Shown here piece by piece: positions 7,685 through 16,554 of a DNA stretch of 37,903 nt; the first letter of the stretch is position 1, and each line of letters begins with the position of its first letter. Below the pieces are notes generated by a model. The model was given only the letters and a program-made list of their open reading frames with translations, made no database searches and was not told where the DNA came from. The DNA comes from an uncultured Bacilli bacterium (GTDB lineage: Bacteria > Bacillota_I > Bacilli_A > RFN20 > CAG-631). The stretch covers positions 1 through 37,903 of the forward strand of contig CANQFQ010000014.1 of the NCBI GenBank assembly GCA_947599835.1. The letters run 5' to 3'. Made by a program: the position numbers and the translations under genes.

Positions 7685-8149
7685 ATGAATGATAAAATTT
7701 ATACCATTTATATCGATAATAAAGAACATTTCATTGACCATATATTAAATCAAGTTGATGAAATTCGTTTTAAGGAAAATGAAAAGCATCCCAAAATCGA
7801 ATTAATTTTGGAAAATATCGTTTTAAATGCCAAAGAATTTTATAATTTATTTGATGAATTAGTCATTCATCAAAATGTACTTATTTCGAGTATTAAAACA
7901 AATAAAAAAGCAGATCCTAAAATGCAAAATTATGAAAGTGAAGATATTGTTTTTATCGGCAATATTAATAAAGATACGACCATCATTTGTAGTCAAAATG
8001 TAAAAGTTATGGGAGTTGTTGAAGGCACCATTATTTTAAATGATGAAAATAAAAGTGTTTATGCACAAGAATTTATTCAAGCAAATGTGATGCTTAAAAA
8101 TCAAATGATCCATATTGAGCATGAAAAAAATTACACTGTAAAAAAATAA
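7685..8149 (+). CDS. minC: MinC-like septum-site protein
   Basis: The 154-residue product has a poorly conserved N-terminal half. Its C-terminal half (about 80-154) resembles the MinC C-terminal beta-helix: VFIGNINKDTTIICSQNVKVMG, then VEGTIIL and AQEFIQANVMLKN. This corresponds to the family pattern GDVNxGAxVxAxGxIxVxGxLxG. MinC blocks FtsZ assembly away from midcell, normally recruited by MinD. No minD is in this window. The protein is shorter than typical MinC (about 220). Position after radC agrees with the B. subtilis order radC-mreBCD-minCD, with mreBCD missing here. GAGGTG lies 8 bases upstream of the ATG. Confidence 0.72.
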   Translation: MNDKIYTIYIDNKEHFIDHILNQVDEIRFKENEKHPKIELILENIVLNAKEFYNLFDELVIHQNVLISSIKTNKKADPKMQNYESEDIVFIGNINKDTTIICSQNVKVMGVVEGTIILNDENKSVYAQEFIQANVMLKNQMIHIEHEKNYTVKK

Positions 8150-8196
8150 ATGCAACATTCGCCTAAATTCTACATATATTGAAATAGGTGAAGAAA

Positions 8197-8673
8197 ATGT
8201 TTGTCATTGGTTTTTTCTTAGAATATATCTTATTTTTTATACTTTTAGTCGTTTTAGTGATTGCACTTTTAAATGAATATGGAAAAATAACAATCAATAA
8301 TGCATTGTATTTTCCTACGATTTTATTAGGACTTGGCATCAATTGCTTATTTTTTGATATTTTTATTGATCCTATTTTAGGAATCAGAAGTTCTTTGTTA
8401 GGATTATGTGCAGGCTTTATTGCTGGAATTCTTTTGTTATTATTTCATTTCATGAATAAACAGAATTTTTATTTATTTTTAGCTATCAGTGCTTTTATTG
8501 GAATTTATCGATTCTTAGGATTTTTAATCGTTTTTTTAGGAGTTACAGGTATTTATTTTATTTTAAATTTAATTACAAAATGCCGTTATTTGCCGAAGAT
8601 AAGACGCATTGTAACGAATGGATTTTTAATTTGTATATCAGGGATTATTTATTGTATAATAGTATTAATCTAG
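8197..8673 (+). CDS. Polytopic membrane protein, possibly a degenerate A24 prepilin peptidase-like protein
   Basis: The 158-residue protein is almost wholly hydrophobic, with five or six predicted helices. The layout (a helix after TINNALYFP, then a glycine-rich GLCAGFIAGILLLL helix) recalls short A24/TadV-type prepilin peptidases. The catalytic GxGD motif is absent and I find no matching first aspartate, so it would be inactive. An MreD-like identity is another option given the minC neighbour. A GTG at 8188 is in frame, but the ATG at 8197 is correctly spaced (6 bases) from AGGTGA. In B. subtilis the prepilin peptidase gene comC lies in the valS-radC neighbourhood. The assignment remains tentative. 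Confidence 0.7.
   Translation: MFVIGFFLEYILFFILLVVLVIALLNEYGKITINNALYFPTILLGLGINCLFFDIFIDPILGIRSSLLGLCAGFIAGILLLLFHFMNKQNFYLFLAISAFIGIYRFLGFLIVFLGVTGIYFILNLITKCRYLPKIRRIVTNGFLICISGIIYCIIVLI
8631..8660 (+). promoter_or_regulatory. Weak candidate promoter for ruvAB
   Basis: A consensus TATAAT (8655-8660) lies 25 bases before the ruvA start with TTGTAT (8631-8636) 18 bases upstream. It is inside the 3' end of the membrane-protein gene. Confidence 0.35.
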
Positions 8674-8685
8674 GGTGGTGGCAGT

Positions 8686-9249
8686 ATGATTTCCTACTTA
8701 AATGGTGATATTGTTGAAATTTCTTATGATAGCATAGTGGTTGATTGTAATGGCGTGGGATATTATGTTCATATTAGCAAACCGAATGATTTTACTTATG
8801 GTAAATGTTTAGTCCATATTTATTATCAACAAAAAGAAGATGGTGTTTTTTTGTATGGATTTAAAACCAAAGCTGAAAAAGAGTTGTTTTTAAAACTTAT
8901 TGAAGTGAATGGTATTGGTCCAAAAACTGCAAATGGCATCATTGGTGCCACTACAGTAAACAATTTAATCAGTGCCATTGAATCAGGAAATGTTGCATTT
9001 TTAAAAAAATTACCGGCTGTGGGTGCTAAAGCCGCACAACAAATCATTCTAGATTTAAAAGGAAAATTAGTTTTAGATGATTCTGTAATGAAAAGTAATA
9101 GTCTTCGTTATAGTGATGTTTATGATGCTCTTCGCTCTTTTGGTTTTAAAACGGGTGAAATTGATAATGCCTTTTCAAAAATGCAAAATCTGGATCAATT
9201 AAAAACCGAACAAATCATAAAAGAATGTTTAAAATTATTAAGAAAGTAG
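8686..9249 (+). CDS. ruvA: Holliday junction branch migration protein RuvA
   Basis: RuvA binds four-way DNA junctions as a tetramer and loads the RuvB motor. The 187-residue protein has the N-terminal OB-fold (MISYLNGDIVEI, then VGYYVHI). Two helix-hairpin-helix motifs follow (VNGIGPKTANGI, about 78-89, and LPAVGAKAAQQI, about 107-118). A short C-terminal domain III contacts RuvB. Length is slightly under the usual 200. AGGGTGG precedes the ATG, and ruvB starts 10 bases after the stop. Confidence 0.95.
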   Translation: MISYLNGDIVEISYDSIVVDCNGVGYYVHISKPNDFTYGKCLVHIYYQQKEDGVFLYGFKTKAEKELFLKLIEVNGIGPKTANGIIGATTVNNLISAIESGNVAFLKKLPAVGAKAAQQIILDLKGKLVLDDSVMKSNSLRYSDVYDALRSFGFKTGEIDNAFSKMQNLDQLKTEQIIKECLKLLRK

Positions 9250-9259
9250 GATGTGACAA

Positions 9260-10264
9260 ATGGAAGAACGATTATTACAGGCAAATCGCAGCATTGAGGA
9301 TGATGAAGAAATAAAGTTAAGACCTACTTCATTAAAAGAATATATTGGACAAGAAGACACGAAAAAAAATTTAAAGATTTTTATCGAAGCCAGTAATCTA
9401 AGAAATGAATCGTTAGATCATGTCCTAATTTATGGTCCGCCTGGATTAGGAAAAACAACTTTAGCTCACGTTATCGCTCACGAAAGAAAGACCAATATTA
9501 AAGTGGCCTCAGGACCCGCTATTGAAAGAAGTGGTGATTTAGCAGCAATTCTATCTACTATTGAACCCGGAGATGTATTATTCATTGATGAAATTCATCG
9601 TCTTCCTAAAGTAGTAGAAGAAGTGCTCTATGCCGCAATGGAAGATTTTGTTATCAATGTTGTTGTTGGAAAAGATAGCAGCGCACGTTCTTTATCCATT
9701 GATTTACCACCTTTTACTTTAGTAGGTGCAACGACCAGAGTGGGTGATGTTAGTGCCCCATTAAGAGATCGTTTTGGAATTATTATTAAATTAAATTATT
9801 ATGAAGAAAAAGATATTGAACAAATTGTTAAACGAACGGCAAGAGTGTTTGAAAATAGCATAGATGATGCGGCTGCGGTTGAATTAGCCAAAAGAAGTCG
9901 TGGTACACCTCGTGTCGCTAATCGTTTATTTAGAAGAGTTCGTGATTTTGCAACGATTCATAATGCGGGGCACATTGATGCAGATATTACTAAAACAGCG
10001 TTAGATGCTTTAAAAGTGGATTCCCTTGGACTAGATGATGTAGATATTCGTTATCTTAAAGGAATTATCGAACGTTTTAAAGGTGGCCCTGTGGGAATAG
10101 AATCCATTGCAGCGGCAATTGGTGAAGAACAAGTAACTTTAGAAGATGTTTATGAACCTTATTTGTTACAACAAGGGTTAATTAATCGTACACCTAGAGG
10201 TAGAATCGTGACTGAAAAGGCATATCATCATTTAAAAATTCCGTATCAAAGCACATTATTTTGA
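9260..10264 (+). CDS. ruvB: Holliday junction ATP-dependent helicase RuvB
   Basis: The 334-residue AAA+ motor drives branch migration together with RuvA. Walker A is GPPGLGKT at residues 59-66 and Walker B is DEIH at 110-113. Sensor 1 is GATTR, and the arginine-finger region is APLRDRFG. The C-terminal winged helix ends [12 protein letters not shown]. The length is canonical. It is cotranscribed with ruvA. Its last 9 bases overlap the 3' end of the convergent YrzE-like gene. B. subtilis has queA-tgt-yajC next; they are absent here. Confidence 0.97.
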   Translation: MEERLLQANRSIEDDEEIKLRPTSLKEYIGQEDTKKNLKIFIEASNLRNESLDHVLIYGPPGLGKTTLAHVIAHERKTNIKVASGPAIERSGDLAAILSTIEPGDVLFIDEIHRLPKVVEEVLYAAMEDFVINVVVGKDSSARSLSIDLPPFTLVGATTRVGDVSAPLRDRFGIIIKLNYYEEKDIEQIVKRTARVFENSIDDAAAVELAKRSRGTPRVANRLFRRVRDFATIHNAGHIDADITKTALDALKVDSLGLDDVDIRYLKGIIERFKGGPVGIESIAAAIGEEQVTLEDVYEPYLLQQGLINRTPRGRIVTEKAYHHLKIPYQSTLF

Positions 10265-10633
10265 TTTTATTTTTTTGTCAGATAAATTTACACCGATAAT
10301 ACTGCCAACAATTAACATTAAAACGCGACCTATAACTTTTAAATAGGTGAATGGAGTTTGGCTAGATTTATCGATAAAAAGGTAATAAATACAAACAATG
10401 AGAACATAAGCAAGGCATAACAATAAACTGCGTGTTAAGCCTTGTTTTTTATTGATAAGCCCATAAATTCCACCGATGAGAAAAAATAAAATTAAAGAAA
10501 GAATTAAAGAGATTATGTTTGGAATTTTACTGGATGTTTTCGTCGTTACAGCAGCAAGAATTAATGAAAATGTAATACTTAAACCAAGTAATACAACAAA
10601 TGCAAAAATAAATCCTTTTAAAATTTTATTCAT
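10256..10633 (-). CDS. YrzE-like (TIGR04086 family) small membrane protein
   Basis: The 125-residue protein has four transmembrane helices: about residues 7-28, 39-58, 68-86 and 99-116. Topology, size and gene neighbourhood fit the TIGR04086/YrzE family of unknown function, which lies between yajC and spoVB in B. subtilis. A GTG start at 10642 is possible, but GAGGTG at 10639-10644 is correctly spaced for the ATG at 10633. It is transcribed opposite to ruvB and diverges from the DUF421 gene, an inversion relative to the B. subtilis cluster. Family naming rests on context and hydrophobic pattern. Confidence 0.72.
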   Translation of the reverse strand: MNKILKGFIFAFVVLLGLSITFSLILAAVTTKTSSKIPNIISLILSLILFFLIGGIYGLINKKQGLTRSLLLCLAYVLIVCIYYLFIDKSSQTPFTYLKVIGRVLMLIVGSIIGVNLSDKKIKSK

Positions 10634-10693
10634 TTGTAACACCTCATGAATATATATGTTTTAAATTCACAAAATATACCTGGTGGTGAAAAA

Positions 10694-11323
10694 ATGGAGA
10701 TTTTAGGAATTATTGGGAAAACGTTTCTTGCTTATATTTTTTTAATTATTGTCATTCGATTCATGGGAAAAAGGGAAGTCGGCAATTTAAGTATTTTTGA
10801 TTTAGCCGTTTATTTTACAATCAGCGACTTAGTTACAATGTCTATAGTCGACAAGCGAAATGAATTATGGTTGCCTGCTGTGAGTGTGGCTTTCTTAGCA
10901 CTCATGCAAATTGTGTTATCAAAAATTTCTATGAAAAGTAAAAAAATTCGTGATCTGATTGATGGGAAAATGTCCTTAATTATTAATAATGGAAATCTTG
11001 ATTTTGAGGAAATGAAAAAACAACGATATACCATTGATGATTTATTTAGTCAACTTAGAGATAAAGGGTATGATTCACCGATGGATATTCGCTGGGCAAT
11101 TTTAGAAACGAGTGGAAAATTAAGTGTTATATCCAAAGAACAATCACAAACAAATTACCCCGATCCTTTAATTATGGATGGCAAAATCGAAAAAGAAACA
11201 CTCAAGGCTTGCAATAAAACAGAACAATGGTTATATCAAAAATTAAGCCAGCAAAATATTCAAGTCAATGAAGTGCATTTAGCTTTGTTGCTGAACCAAG
11301 ATCGTTTGATTATTTTCAAATAA
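10694..11323 (+). CDS. DUF421 (YetF/YrbG-like) membrane protein
   Basis: The 209-residue protein has three N-terminal helices, the family signature IIVIRFMGKREVGNLSIFDL (about 19-38), and then YFTISDLVTMSIVD. A soluble C-terminal YetF domain follows, with LIINNGNLDFEEMKKQRYTIDDL near the middle. The DUF421/YetF family (PF04239) is membrane-bound and has been linked in Bacilli to spores and stress; its biochemistry is unknown. The frame is open from 10646, but that ATG sits on the opposite gene's ribosome site. The ATG at 10694 has GGTGGTG 6 bases upstream. Its last 45 bases overlap the 3' end of the convergent SpoVB-like gene. Confidence 0.88.
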   Translation: MEILGIIGKTFLAYIFLIIVIRFMGKREVGNLSIFDLAVYFTISDLVTMSIVDKRNELWLPAVSVAFLALMQIVLSKISMKSKKIRDLIDGKMSLIINNGNLDFEEMKKQRYTIDDLFSQLRDKGYDSPMDIRWAILETSGKLSVISKEQSQTNYPDPLIMDGKIEKETLKACNKTEQWLYQKLSQQNIQVNEVHLALLLNQDRLIIFK

Positions 11324-12625
11324 GAATTTGAATTTTTGGTGGATAAAATATAAATAACTACCCACGGTTGAAAATACACCAACTAAAATACCCATCATTA
11401 GCCCATCTGTTTTAAATAAAGGCACAAAAATTAAATAGGCAATTATTTTGACAATATTACAAGTGATGGATTCAATTAAAATTTTCTTTTCTAAAGACAA
11501 GGCTACCATCGCCACATTCAGGGGTGCTTCAATATAATATAACACCATAAATAATGCATATTTTCTGATGTATTGTGCCCCTTGATGGTGATGATAAAGC
11601 AATTTCATGAAAAAATTAGGGACTAGGAAAATCGTAAATGAAAAAAAACATCCAAGGATAAAACTTGCCAATGTAAAGTACTTTAAAAGTTTTTTTGCAT
11701 AGGCATATTGTTTTTTTGCAATTGCTTTAGACATTCTTGGAAGTAAGGCTAAAGAAAAAGCACTAGCAAAAAATCCCGGCAACAAAAGTAAAGGCATGAT
11801 ATAACCGGTTATGATCCCATATTCAATTGTCGTTTGATTCGCACTTATTCCGGATCTAAGCATTAAAAAAGTAAAGAGAATCGGCTCTATAAAATAAGAA
11901 ATAGATCCAATGATTCTAGTAGAAGTGGTCGGCATGGCGATTTGTAAAATGATTTTTTTGTACTCTTTTGTTTCCTTTTTATCGACATTTTTTGCGATTT
12001 TTATTTTATCTTTGAAATTGATATGTAACGACAAAATTAAATGGATAATCGATGCGATTTCACCAATTAACATCCCGCACATTGCAAAAAAAGCTAAAAA
12101 ACTAGGAGGCCGATTAGAAAATGCATCGGCTAAAACGACAATAAATAAGATTCTTGCAATTTCTTCACTAATTTGGCAATAACTACTTTTTTCCACTTGC
12201 TCAATGCCTACAAAATAACCTTTCAATAAGCTACTAAAAGATACCAAGGGCACAATGCAACCAATACAATATAAGGTAGGAATGGTCAACTCATTATGTA
12301 ATAGGTGTTTTCCAATGACAGGTACAAGCGGAAAATAAATAAGTGCAAGCATTAAATTTAAGCCAAGAGACAAAGCACAAACACTCATCATAATTTTTAA
12401 TGTATGGTTTCGATGTTGGGCAATTAATTTAGCAATAGCGGTCGAAAAACCCGCTTGGGCTAAATTAATCATTAATACCATCGTCGGCAAAGTTAAAGCA
12501 TACAGACTCATTCCTTCGATACCAATTTTCCGGGCAATGATGATTTTAGCAAAAGTAGAAATGATTTTGGCTAAAAAGCCCATCATAATTAAACGAATCA
12601 CAGACATAATGATATTTTTTTTCAC
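11279..12625 (-). CDS. SpoVB/YtgP-family lipid flippase (MOP superfamily)
   Basis: The 448-residue integral membrane protein shows the 12-14 helix pattern of the polysaccharide-transport/MurJ-like flippases. These move lipid-linked cell-wall precursors across the membrane. The start LAKIISTFAKIIIARKIGIEGMSLYAL is typical of SpoVB. An ATG at 12631 is possible but is only one base from its AAGAGGTG site; the GTG at 12625 has a 7-base spacing and is preferred. It sits between the YrbG-like gene and secDF as in B. subtilis, but in inverted orientation. Whether it acts in sporulation or in vegetative wall synthesis cannot be told from the sequence. Confidence 0.88.
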   Translation of the reverse strand: MKKNIIMSVIRLIMMGFLAKIISTFAKIIIARKIGIEGMSLYALTLPTMVLMINLAQAGFSTAIAKLIAQHRNHTLKIMMSVCALSLGLNLMLALIYFPLVPVIGKHLLHNELTIPTLYCIGCIVPLVSFSSLLKGYFVGIEQVEKSSYCQISEEIARILFIVVLADAFSNRPPSFLAFFAMCGMLIGEIASIIHLILSLHINFKDKIKIAKNVDKKETKEYKKIILQIAMPTTSTRIIGSISYFIEPILFTFLMLRSGISANQTTIEYGIITGYIMPLLLLPGFFASAFSLALLPRMSKAIAKKQYAYAKKLLKYFTLASFILGCFFSFTIFLVPNFFMKLLYHHHQGAQYIRKYALFMVLYYIEAPLNVAMVALSLEKKILIESITCNIVKIIAYLIFVPLFKTDGLMMGILVGVFSTVGSYLYFIHQKFKFLFENNQTILVQQQS

Positions 12626-12786
12626 GTTCATTCACCTCTTGCCCTCTTATTTAATGTATGATTATCCTAAAAAAAACATTCAAAACATTTGTAAGCAAGA
12701 AATTTATAAAAATAAAAAAAAGATGAAAATAGAATTGAGTTACTGAATTATAAGTGCACCACCACAATATAAAAAGCATTTTCTAG

Positions 12787-12815
12787 TTGAAAAAAATATA
12801 AATAAATGGTAAAGT
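12787..12815 (+). promoter_or_regulatory. secDF promoter, extended -10
   Basis: TTGAAA (12787-12792) is followed after 17 bases by TAAAGT (12810-12815), which is preceded by TGG, giving an extended -10 box. Transcription would begin near 12822, just before the AT palindromes. Confidence 0.5.
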
Positions 12816-12829
12816 ATAAAAGCAGCATA

Positions 12830-12872
12830 TTTATATTTATAAATATAAAGTTCATATTTATGTAAATATAAA
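12830..12872 (+). repeat. Two tandem AT palindromes in the secDF leader
   Basis: TTTATATTTATAAATATAAA (12830-12849) is a perfect 20-base palindrome. Four bases later ATATTTA and TAAATAT (12854-12860, 12863-12869) form a second palindrome with a 2-base centre. Both share ATATTTAT and AAATATAAA, so they are also an imperfect direct repeat. They lie within the first 50 bases of the predicted transcript and could be operator sites or RNA hairpins. Confidence 0.75.
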
Positions 12873-12908
12873 TGTTTTTGAAAAGAATATTATAAAGGGG
12901 GAAACCTT

Positions 12909-15371
12909 ATGCGTCGAATTTTATCATTTCTTTCCATGGTCGCAACTTTACTTGCGTTAGTCTTTTTAGGCATTCCATCTGTTATGGATTCACCTAATCT
13001 TGGCTTAGAGTTTAAAGGTGGATATGAAATTGTTTATGAAGTCACTGATAAGGAAGGAAATAGTTCAAGAGATATTGCTAATGTTGCAGCAGAAGTTATT
13101 GCAACACGTATTGATATAGCTGGCGTTAGAAATCCTAATATTTCAATTGAAGGTGAAAATAGTCAATATATTCGCGTAGCTGTTGCTTCTTCAGATGATG
13201 ATGCTTTAGATGAAGTCACATCTTTAATTGAAACAGATGCCACAATCACCTTTACAAATAGTAGTGGTGAAGTCTTAATGGATGGTAGTGTCTTGAAAGA
13301 AAAAGATGGTGCTGTGTTAAGTTATGATAATGGTCAACCAATTGTATTATTGAATATTAAAGATACAGCTACTTTTGGTGAAGTTACTGGCAATTTAGTA
13401 GGTCAAAATATGATGATTTGGATTGGTTATGATGATGGATCCAACGATCCAAATAATTATAGTGATTTCTATTACTATTCAAATCCTGGAGTGGATCAAG
13501 AACGTGCAGAACAAGCCGCAAGAAAAATTATTGTAAATGCAACTGTCAATCAAGCATTAACAGATTCCACAGCTCAAATCACAGGTAGTTTTACGGCAGA
13601 ACAAGCCACACAAATTTCTAAATTGTTAAGTGCTGGTGCAATGAAGTTTAGTTTAACTCGAGGCGATATTTTAAGAGTGAGTGGTTCTTTTGGAAATAAT
13701 TCATTTAATCGTAGTGTGATTGCAGGTTTAGTGGGTTTAATTTTAATCATTGGAATGATGATTCTTATTTATCGAATTCCTGGTGTCATTTCTGCAATTA
13801 CCTTATTAGTTTATGTTGTAGGAACATTATTAATCTTTAATCTATTAGGTGGGGAATATGGTCCTGACACCATCGCTGCTATTGTTATTGGTATCGGTAT
13901 GGCGGTGGATGCATGTATCGTTTTATTTGAAAGAATTCGTGATGAATTATATAAGGGTCGTAGTGTAAAGGCTGCTTATGAAGAAGGTACAAAGAAATCT
14001 TTTTCTTCCATTCTAGATGCCAATATTACTACTTTAATTGCTGCTTTAGCTTTATATTTCTTTGGTCAACGTTCAGTTAAAGGTTTTGCCACAATGTTAT
14101 TAATCTCCATTGTTTTAACTTTAATTGTTATGTTATTGATTACTCGTTTATTATTGAAATTAATTGTGAAATCAGGAGTTCTTGATAATCGTAAAACATG
14201 GTTTGGTGTAAAACAACAATATATTCCTGATATTAATAAAGGAGAAGTTCAAACTTATTTTGGCAAGACGGCTAATTTCAATTTCATGAAGAAATCCAAA
14301 TTTGCCTTTATTGGTGTTGGAAGCATATTCTTAATTGGTGCTATATTTATGATGGCCTTTGGATTTTCTGGAAATCGCGCAATGAATTTTGGTCTTGATT
14401 TTGTAGAAGGAGCTAATATCACGATTTCTATTAAGGATACGGAACATTTTGATAATAATGAGCTTGAAGTTTTTCAAAATAATGAAGGAAAATTTGATAA
14501 GGTAGCCGTTGAAAGATTCTTTAATGATTTTAATGCCCAAAATGGTGCAGATGTAAAAGTATCCAATACGATGGTTGAAACTTATACCGATGTAAACGAA
14601 GAAGGAAATGATATTAATTGTGTGGATATCAAAGTCGAATATAAAGAATACTTTGATAAATTACCATTAATTGAAGAATTATTCCCTGATGAATTAGAAC
14701 TTTCTGGAGATTGGGAAGATTACATTACAATTACTCCAAATGTAACCTCTCCTATGATGGCTAAAATGACAGTTAGAAATGCTTTATTTTCATTAGCTTT
14801 AGCTGCTGTATTAATTGTTATTTATATTGCTATTCGATTCAGATTTACTTATGCAATTGCAGCCATTTTAGCTTTATTAAACGACGTCATCGTAACGATT
14901 GCCTTGTTTGCAATCTTTAGAATTGAAGTTTCTGTTGTCTTTGTTTCTGCAATTCTTGCAATTATTGGTTATTCCATCAATAATACCATCATTATTTTCG
15001 ATAGAGTGCGTGAATTATGTAAAGAGACAAATCATGGTCAAATTAATCAAGCCGATCGGTTTGACATTGTAAATCGTTCACTTTCAAATACATTTAATCG
15101 TTCGATCTATACAACAATCACAACATTGCTTCCAGTTATTTGTTTAATGATTATCGGAACTTCAGCTACATTGAATTTCACATTAGCAATTTTATTTGGT
15201 TTACTTTCTGGTTTAGTAACCTCAATGTTCATTGCTCCACGAGTATGGTTATTCTTAGAAAGAAAACATGTGATTAAAGTTAAAGAAAAAGCTTCTAAAC
15301 GTGTAACTAAAGCAAAGAATAAAGCAAAAACAGAAACGGAAGAATTAATGATTCCTGGAATCAATGATTAA
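12909..15371 (+). CDS. secDF: Fused protein translocase subunit SecDF
   Basis: The 820-residue protein is a natural fusion of SecD and SecF, the RND-type, proton-driven accessory motor of the Sec translocon. The SecD half (about 1-430) has one N-terminal helix, LEFKGGYEIVYEV, a large extracellular P1 domain and the helix motif GIGMAVDACIVLFERIRDEL. The SecF half (about 455-800) has NFGLDFVEGANITI and GYSINNTIIIFDRVREL. The protein is longer than the 737-residue B. subtilis SecDF, mainly in the extracellular loops. AAAGGGGG lies 6 bases from the ATG. The C-terminal tail is strongly basic (KEKASKRVTKAKNKAK). SecDF sits next to a SpoVB homologue as in Bacillus. Confidence 0.97.
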   Translation: MRRILSFLSMVATLLALVFLGIPSVMDSPNLGLEFKGGYEIVYEVTDKEGNSSRDIANVAAEVIATRIDIAGVRNPNISIEGENSQYIRVAVASSDDDALDEVTSLIETDATITFTNSSGEVLMDGSVLKEKDGAVLSYDNGQPIVLLNIKDTATFGEVTGNLVGQNMMIWIGYDDGSNDPNNYSDFYYYSNPGVDQERAEQAARKIIVNATVNQALTDSTAQITGSFTAEQATQISKLLSAGAMKFSLTRGDILRVSGSFGNNSFNRSVIAGLVGLILIIGMMILIYRIPGVISAITLLVYVVGTLLIFNLLGGEYGPDTIAAIVIGIGMAVDACIVLFERIRDELYKGRSVKAAYEEGTKKSFSSILDANITTLIAALALYFFGQRSVKGFATMLLISIVLTLIVMLLITRLLLKLIVKSGVLDNRKTWFGVKQQYIPDINKGEVQTYFGKTANFNFMKKSKFAFIGVGSIFLIGAIFMMAFGFSGNRAMNFGLDFVEGANITISIKDTEHFDNNELEVFQNNEGKFDKVAVERFFNDFNAQNGADVKVSNTMVETYTDVNEEGNDINCVDIKVEYKEYFDKLPLIEELFPDELELSGDWEDYITITPNVTSPMMAKMTVRNALFSLALAAVLIVIYIAIRFRFTYAIAAILALLNDVIVTIALFAIFRIEVSVVFVSAILAIIGYSINNTIIIFDRVRELCKETNHGQINQADRFDIVNRSLSNTFNRSIYTTITTLLPVICLMIIGTSATLNFTLAILFGLLSGLVTSMFIAPRVWLFLERKHVIKVKEKASKRVTKAKNKAKTETEELMIPGIND

Positions 15372-15383
15372 TCAATGAAATAT

Positions 15384-15421
15384 AAAAGGAGATGCATTTT
15401 AAACTGCATCTCCTTTTTTTT
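15384..15421 (+). terminator. Strong terminator after secDF
   Basis: A perfect 13-base stem, AAAAGGAGATGCA (15384-15396) with TGCATCTCCTTTT (15405-15417), has an 8-base loop and is followed by further T. Confidence 0.92.
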
Positions 15422-15443
15422 AATCCAAGAATCTCAATCCTTT

Positions 15444-16460
15444 TTATTTGAGCGTAAATTGAATTTTTGCCTTTCCTTGAAAATAATCCACATCCAAGAT
15501 AGCCCCATTAATTATTGGAAGTGAAGGAGGTACATGACCAAAGTCACAATCCGTTAAAATAGGTACATGATACTCCTTTAAATGTTGTCTTAAAACTTCT
15601 TGATAAGTTAAATCACTCGATAAATTATTCTTTGGAATCCTTTAAAACATAAAGCCTTTAACATATTGAAACCAATGTGTTGCCTTTAATTGAAATAAAA
15701 CTCTAGATAAACCAACGGGAGTTAATTCACAAATATCAAAATACCATATAAAACCATCCTTTTTATATTTTTCAAGAAAAGCGGCCGTATAATCATATTT
15801 TGTGCCTGCAATATGTTCTAATACTTCTATACATCCTCCAATACATCTTCCTTTCATATGGATTTTGTCGTTCATTTCAAGAGATTTCCAATAAACAGGC
15901 TCTGTTAAATTGAAATAACAAATCGGATTTTGATCTTTTATATCTTGTAATTCATATTTTGGATAAGAATGAAAAGAAAATTTTTTTCCACACATGAATT
16001 GATAAATATCTCTTTGATATTTTTTCCATGGTGTTGCACAAAAAGTTCCAATGTGATAACTATAGATGGAAGCAACGTCCATGGCCGTAGTAAGTAAATA
16101 GGTAAAAGTTGTGTTATCACTATAACCCATAAACCATTTTGCAGGAGCCTTTTTAAGTAAATCCAAATCTAAATAATCTAAAATAAGCAGCATGAGTTCA
16201 CCCCCAGCTACAGACCAAACCCATTGATTGTTTTTGGATAAATAAGCTTGCATTAATTCTTTTGCTCGATGTTGAGGGGTATCACTTTCTTCTTTATTAA
16301 GATGATAAATTCTTTTTCCTTTGATCAAATGAAAACCTAAATGCTCAAAGGCCTTTATCCCTTCATTTAATCGGATGAGATAAGGATCCATAGGGGAGCC
16401 ATAGGAAGGCGCTACGAGTTGAATGGTTTGTTCCATTTTTAAAAAAGGTGCATAACGCAT
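15444..16460 (-). pseudogene. S66 peptidase (LD-carboxypeptidase/MccF-like) with internal stop
   Basis: S66 serine peptidases cleave LD-bonds in murein peptides or inactivate microcin C. The first 272 codons include FMGYSDNT with the nucleophile Ser, RCIGGCIEVL, and GFIWYFDICEL near the catalytic Glu. After the codons KGFMF comes TAA (15644-15642), exactly where this family has the Gly of FGR. The same frame then continues for 65 codons with RIPKNN, a YQEVL helix, DCDFGHVPPSLPIINGAI and a proper end. The catalytic His (FGH) lies beyond the stop, so the truncated product should be inactive. The ATG at 16460 is 9 bases from GAAAGGA; earlier ATGs are too close. Sequencing error remains possible. 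Confidence 0.88.
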
Positions 16461-16517
16461 GTACATCATTCCTTTCAGATACTATTATATTTATATCTAC
16501 CTCTTTTGTCCAATAAT

Positions 16518-16526
16518 TGATATAAT
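16518..16526 (+). promoter_or_regulatory. Extended -10 promoter of mutS2
   Basis: TGATATAAT is an extended -10 box (TG at 16518-16519, TATAAT at 16521-16526) without an obvious -35. It lies about 30 bases before the mutS2 ATG and diverges from the broken S66 gene. Confidence 0.55.
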
Positions 16527-16554
16527 AAGATTGCAAAAGTGATAGGTGATTGAT

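Noticed and set aside
11910..12182. Plus-strand 90-codon frame opposite the SpoVB-like gene
   Set aside because: It is a shadow frame; its composition mirrors the helices of the true minus-strand gene.
15642..15644. Programmed stop-codon read-through in the S66 gene
   Set aside because: The codon is TAA, the most efficient stop, with no visible stimulatory structure or selenocysteine context; a mutation is simpler.
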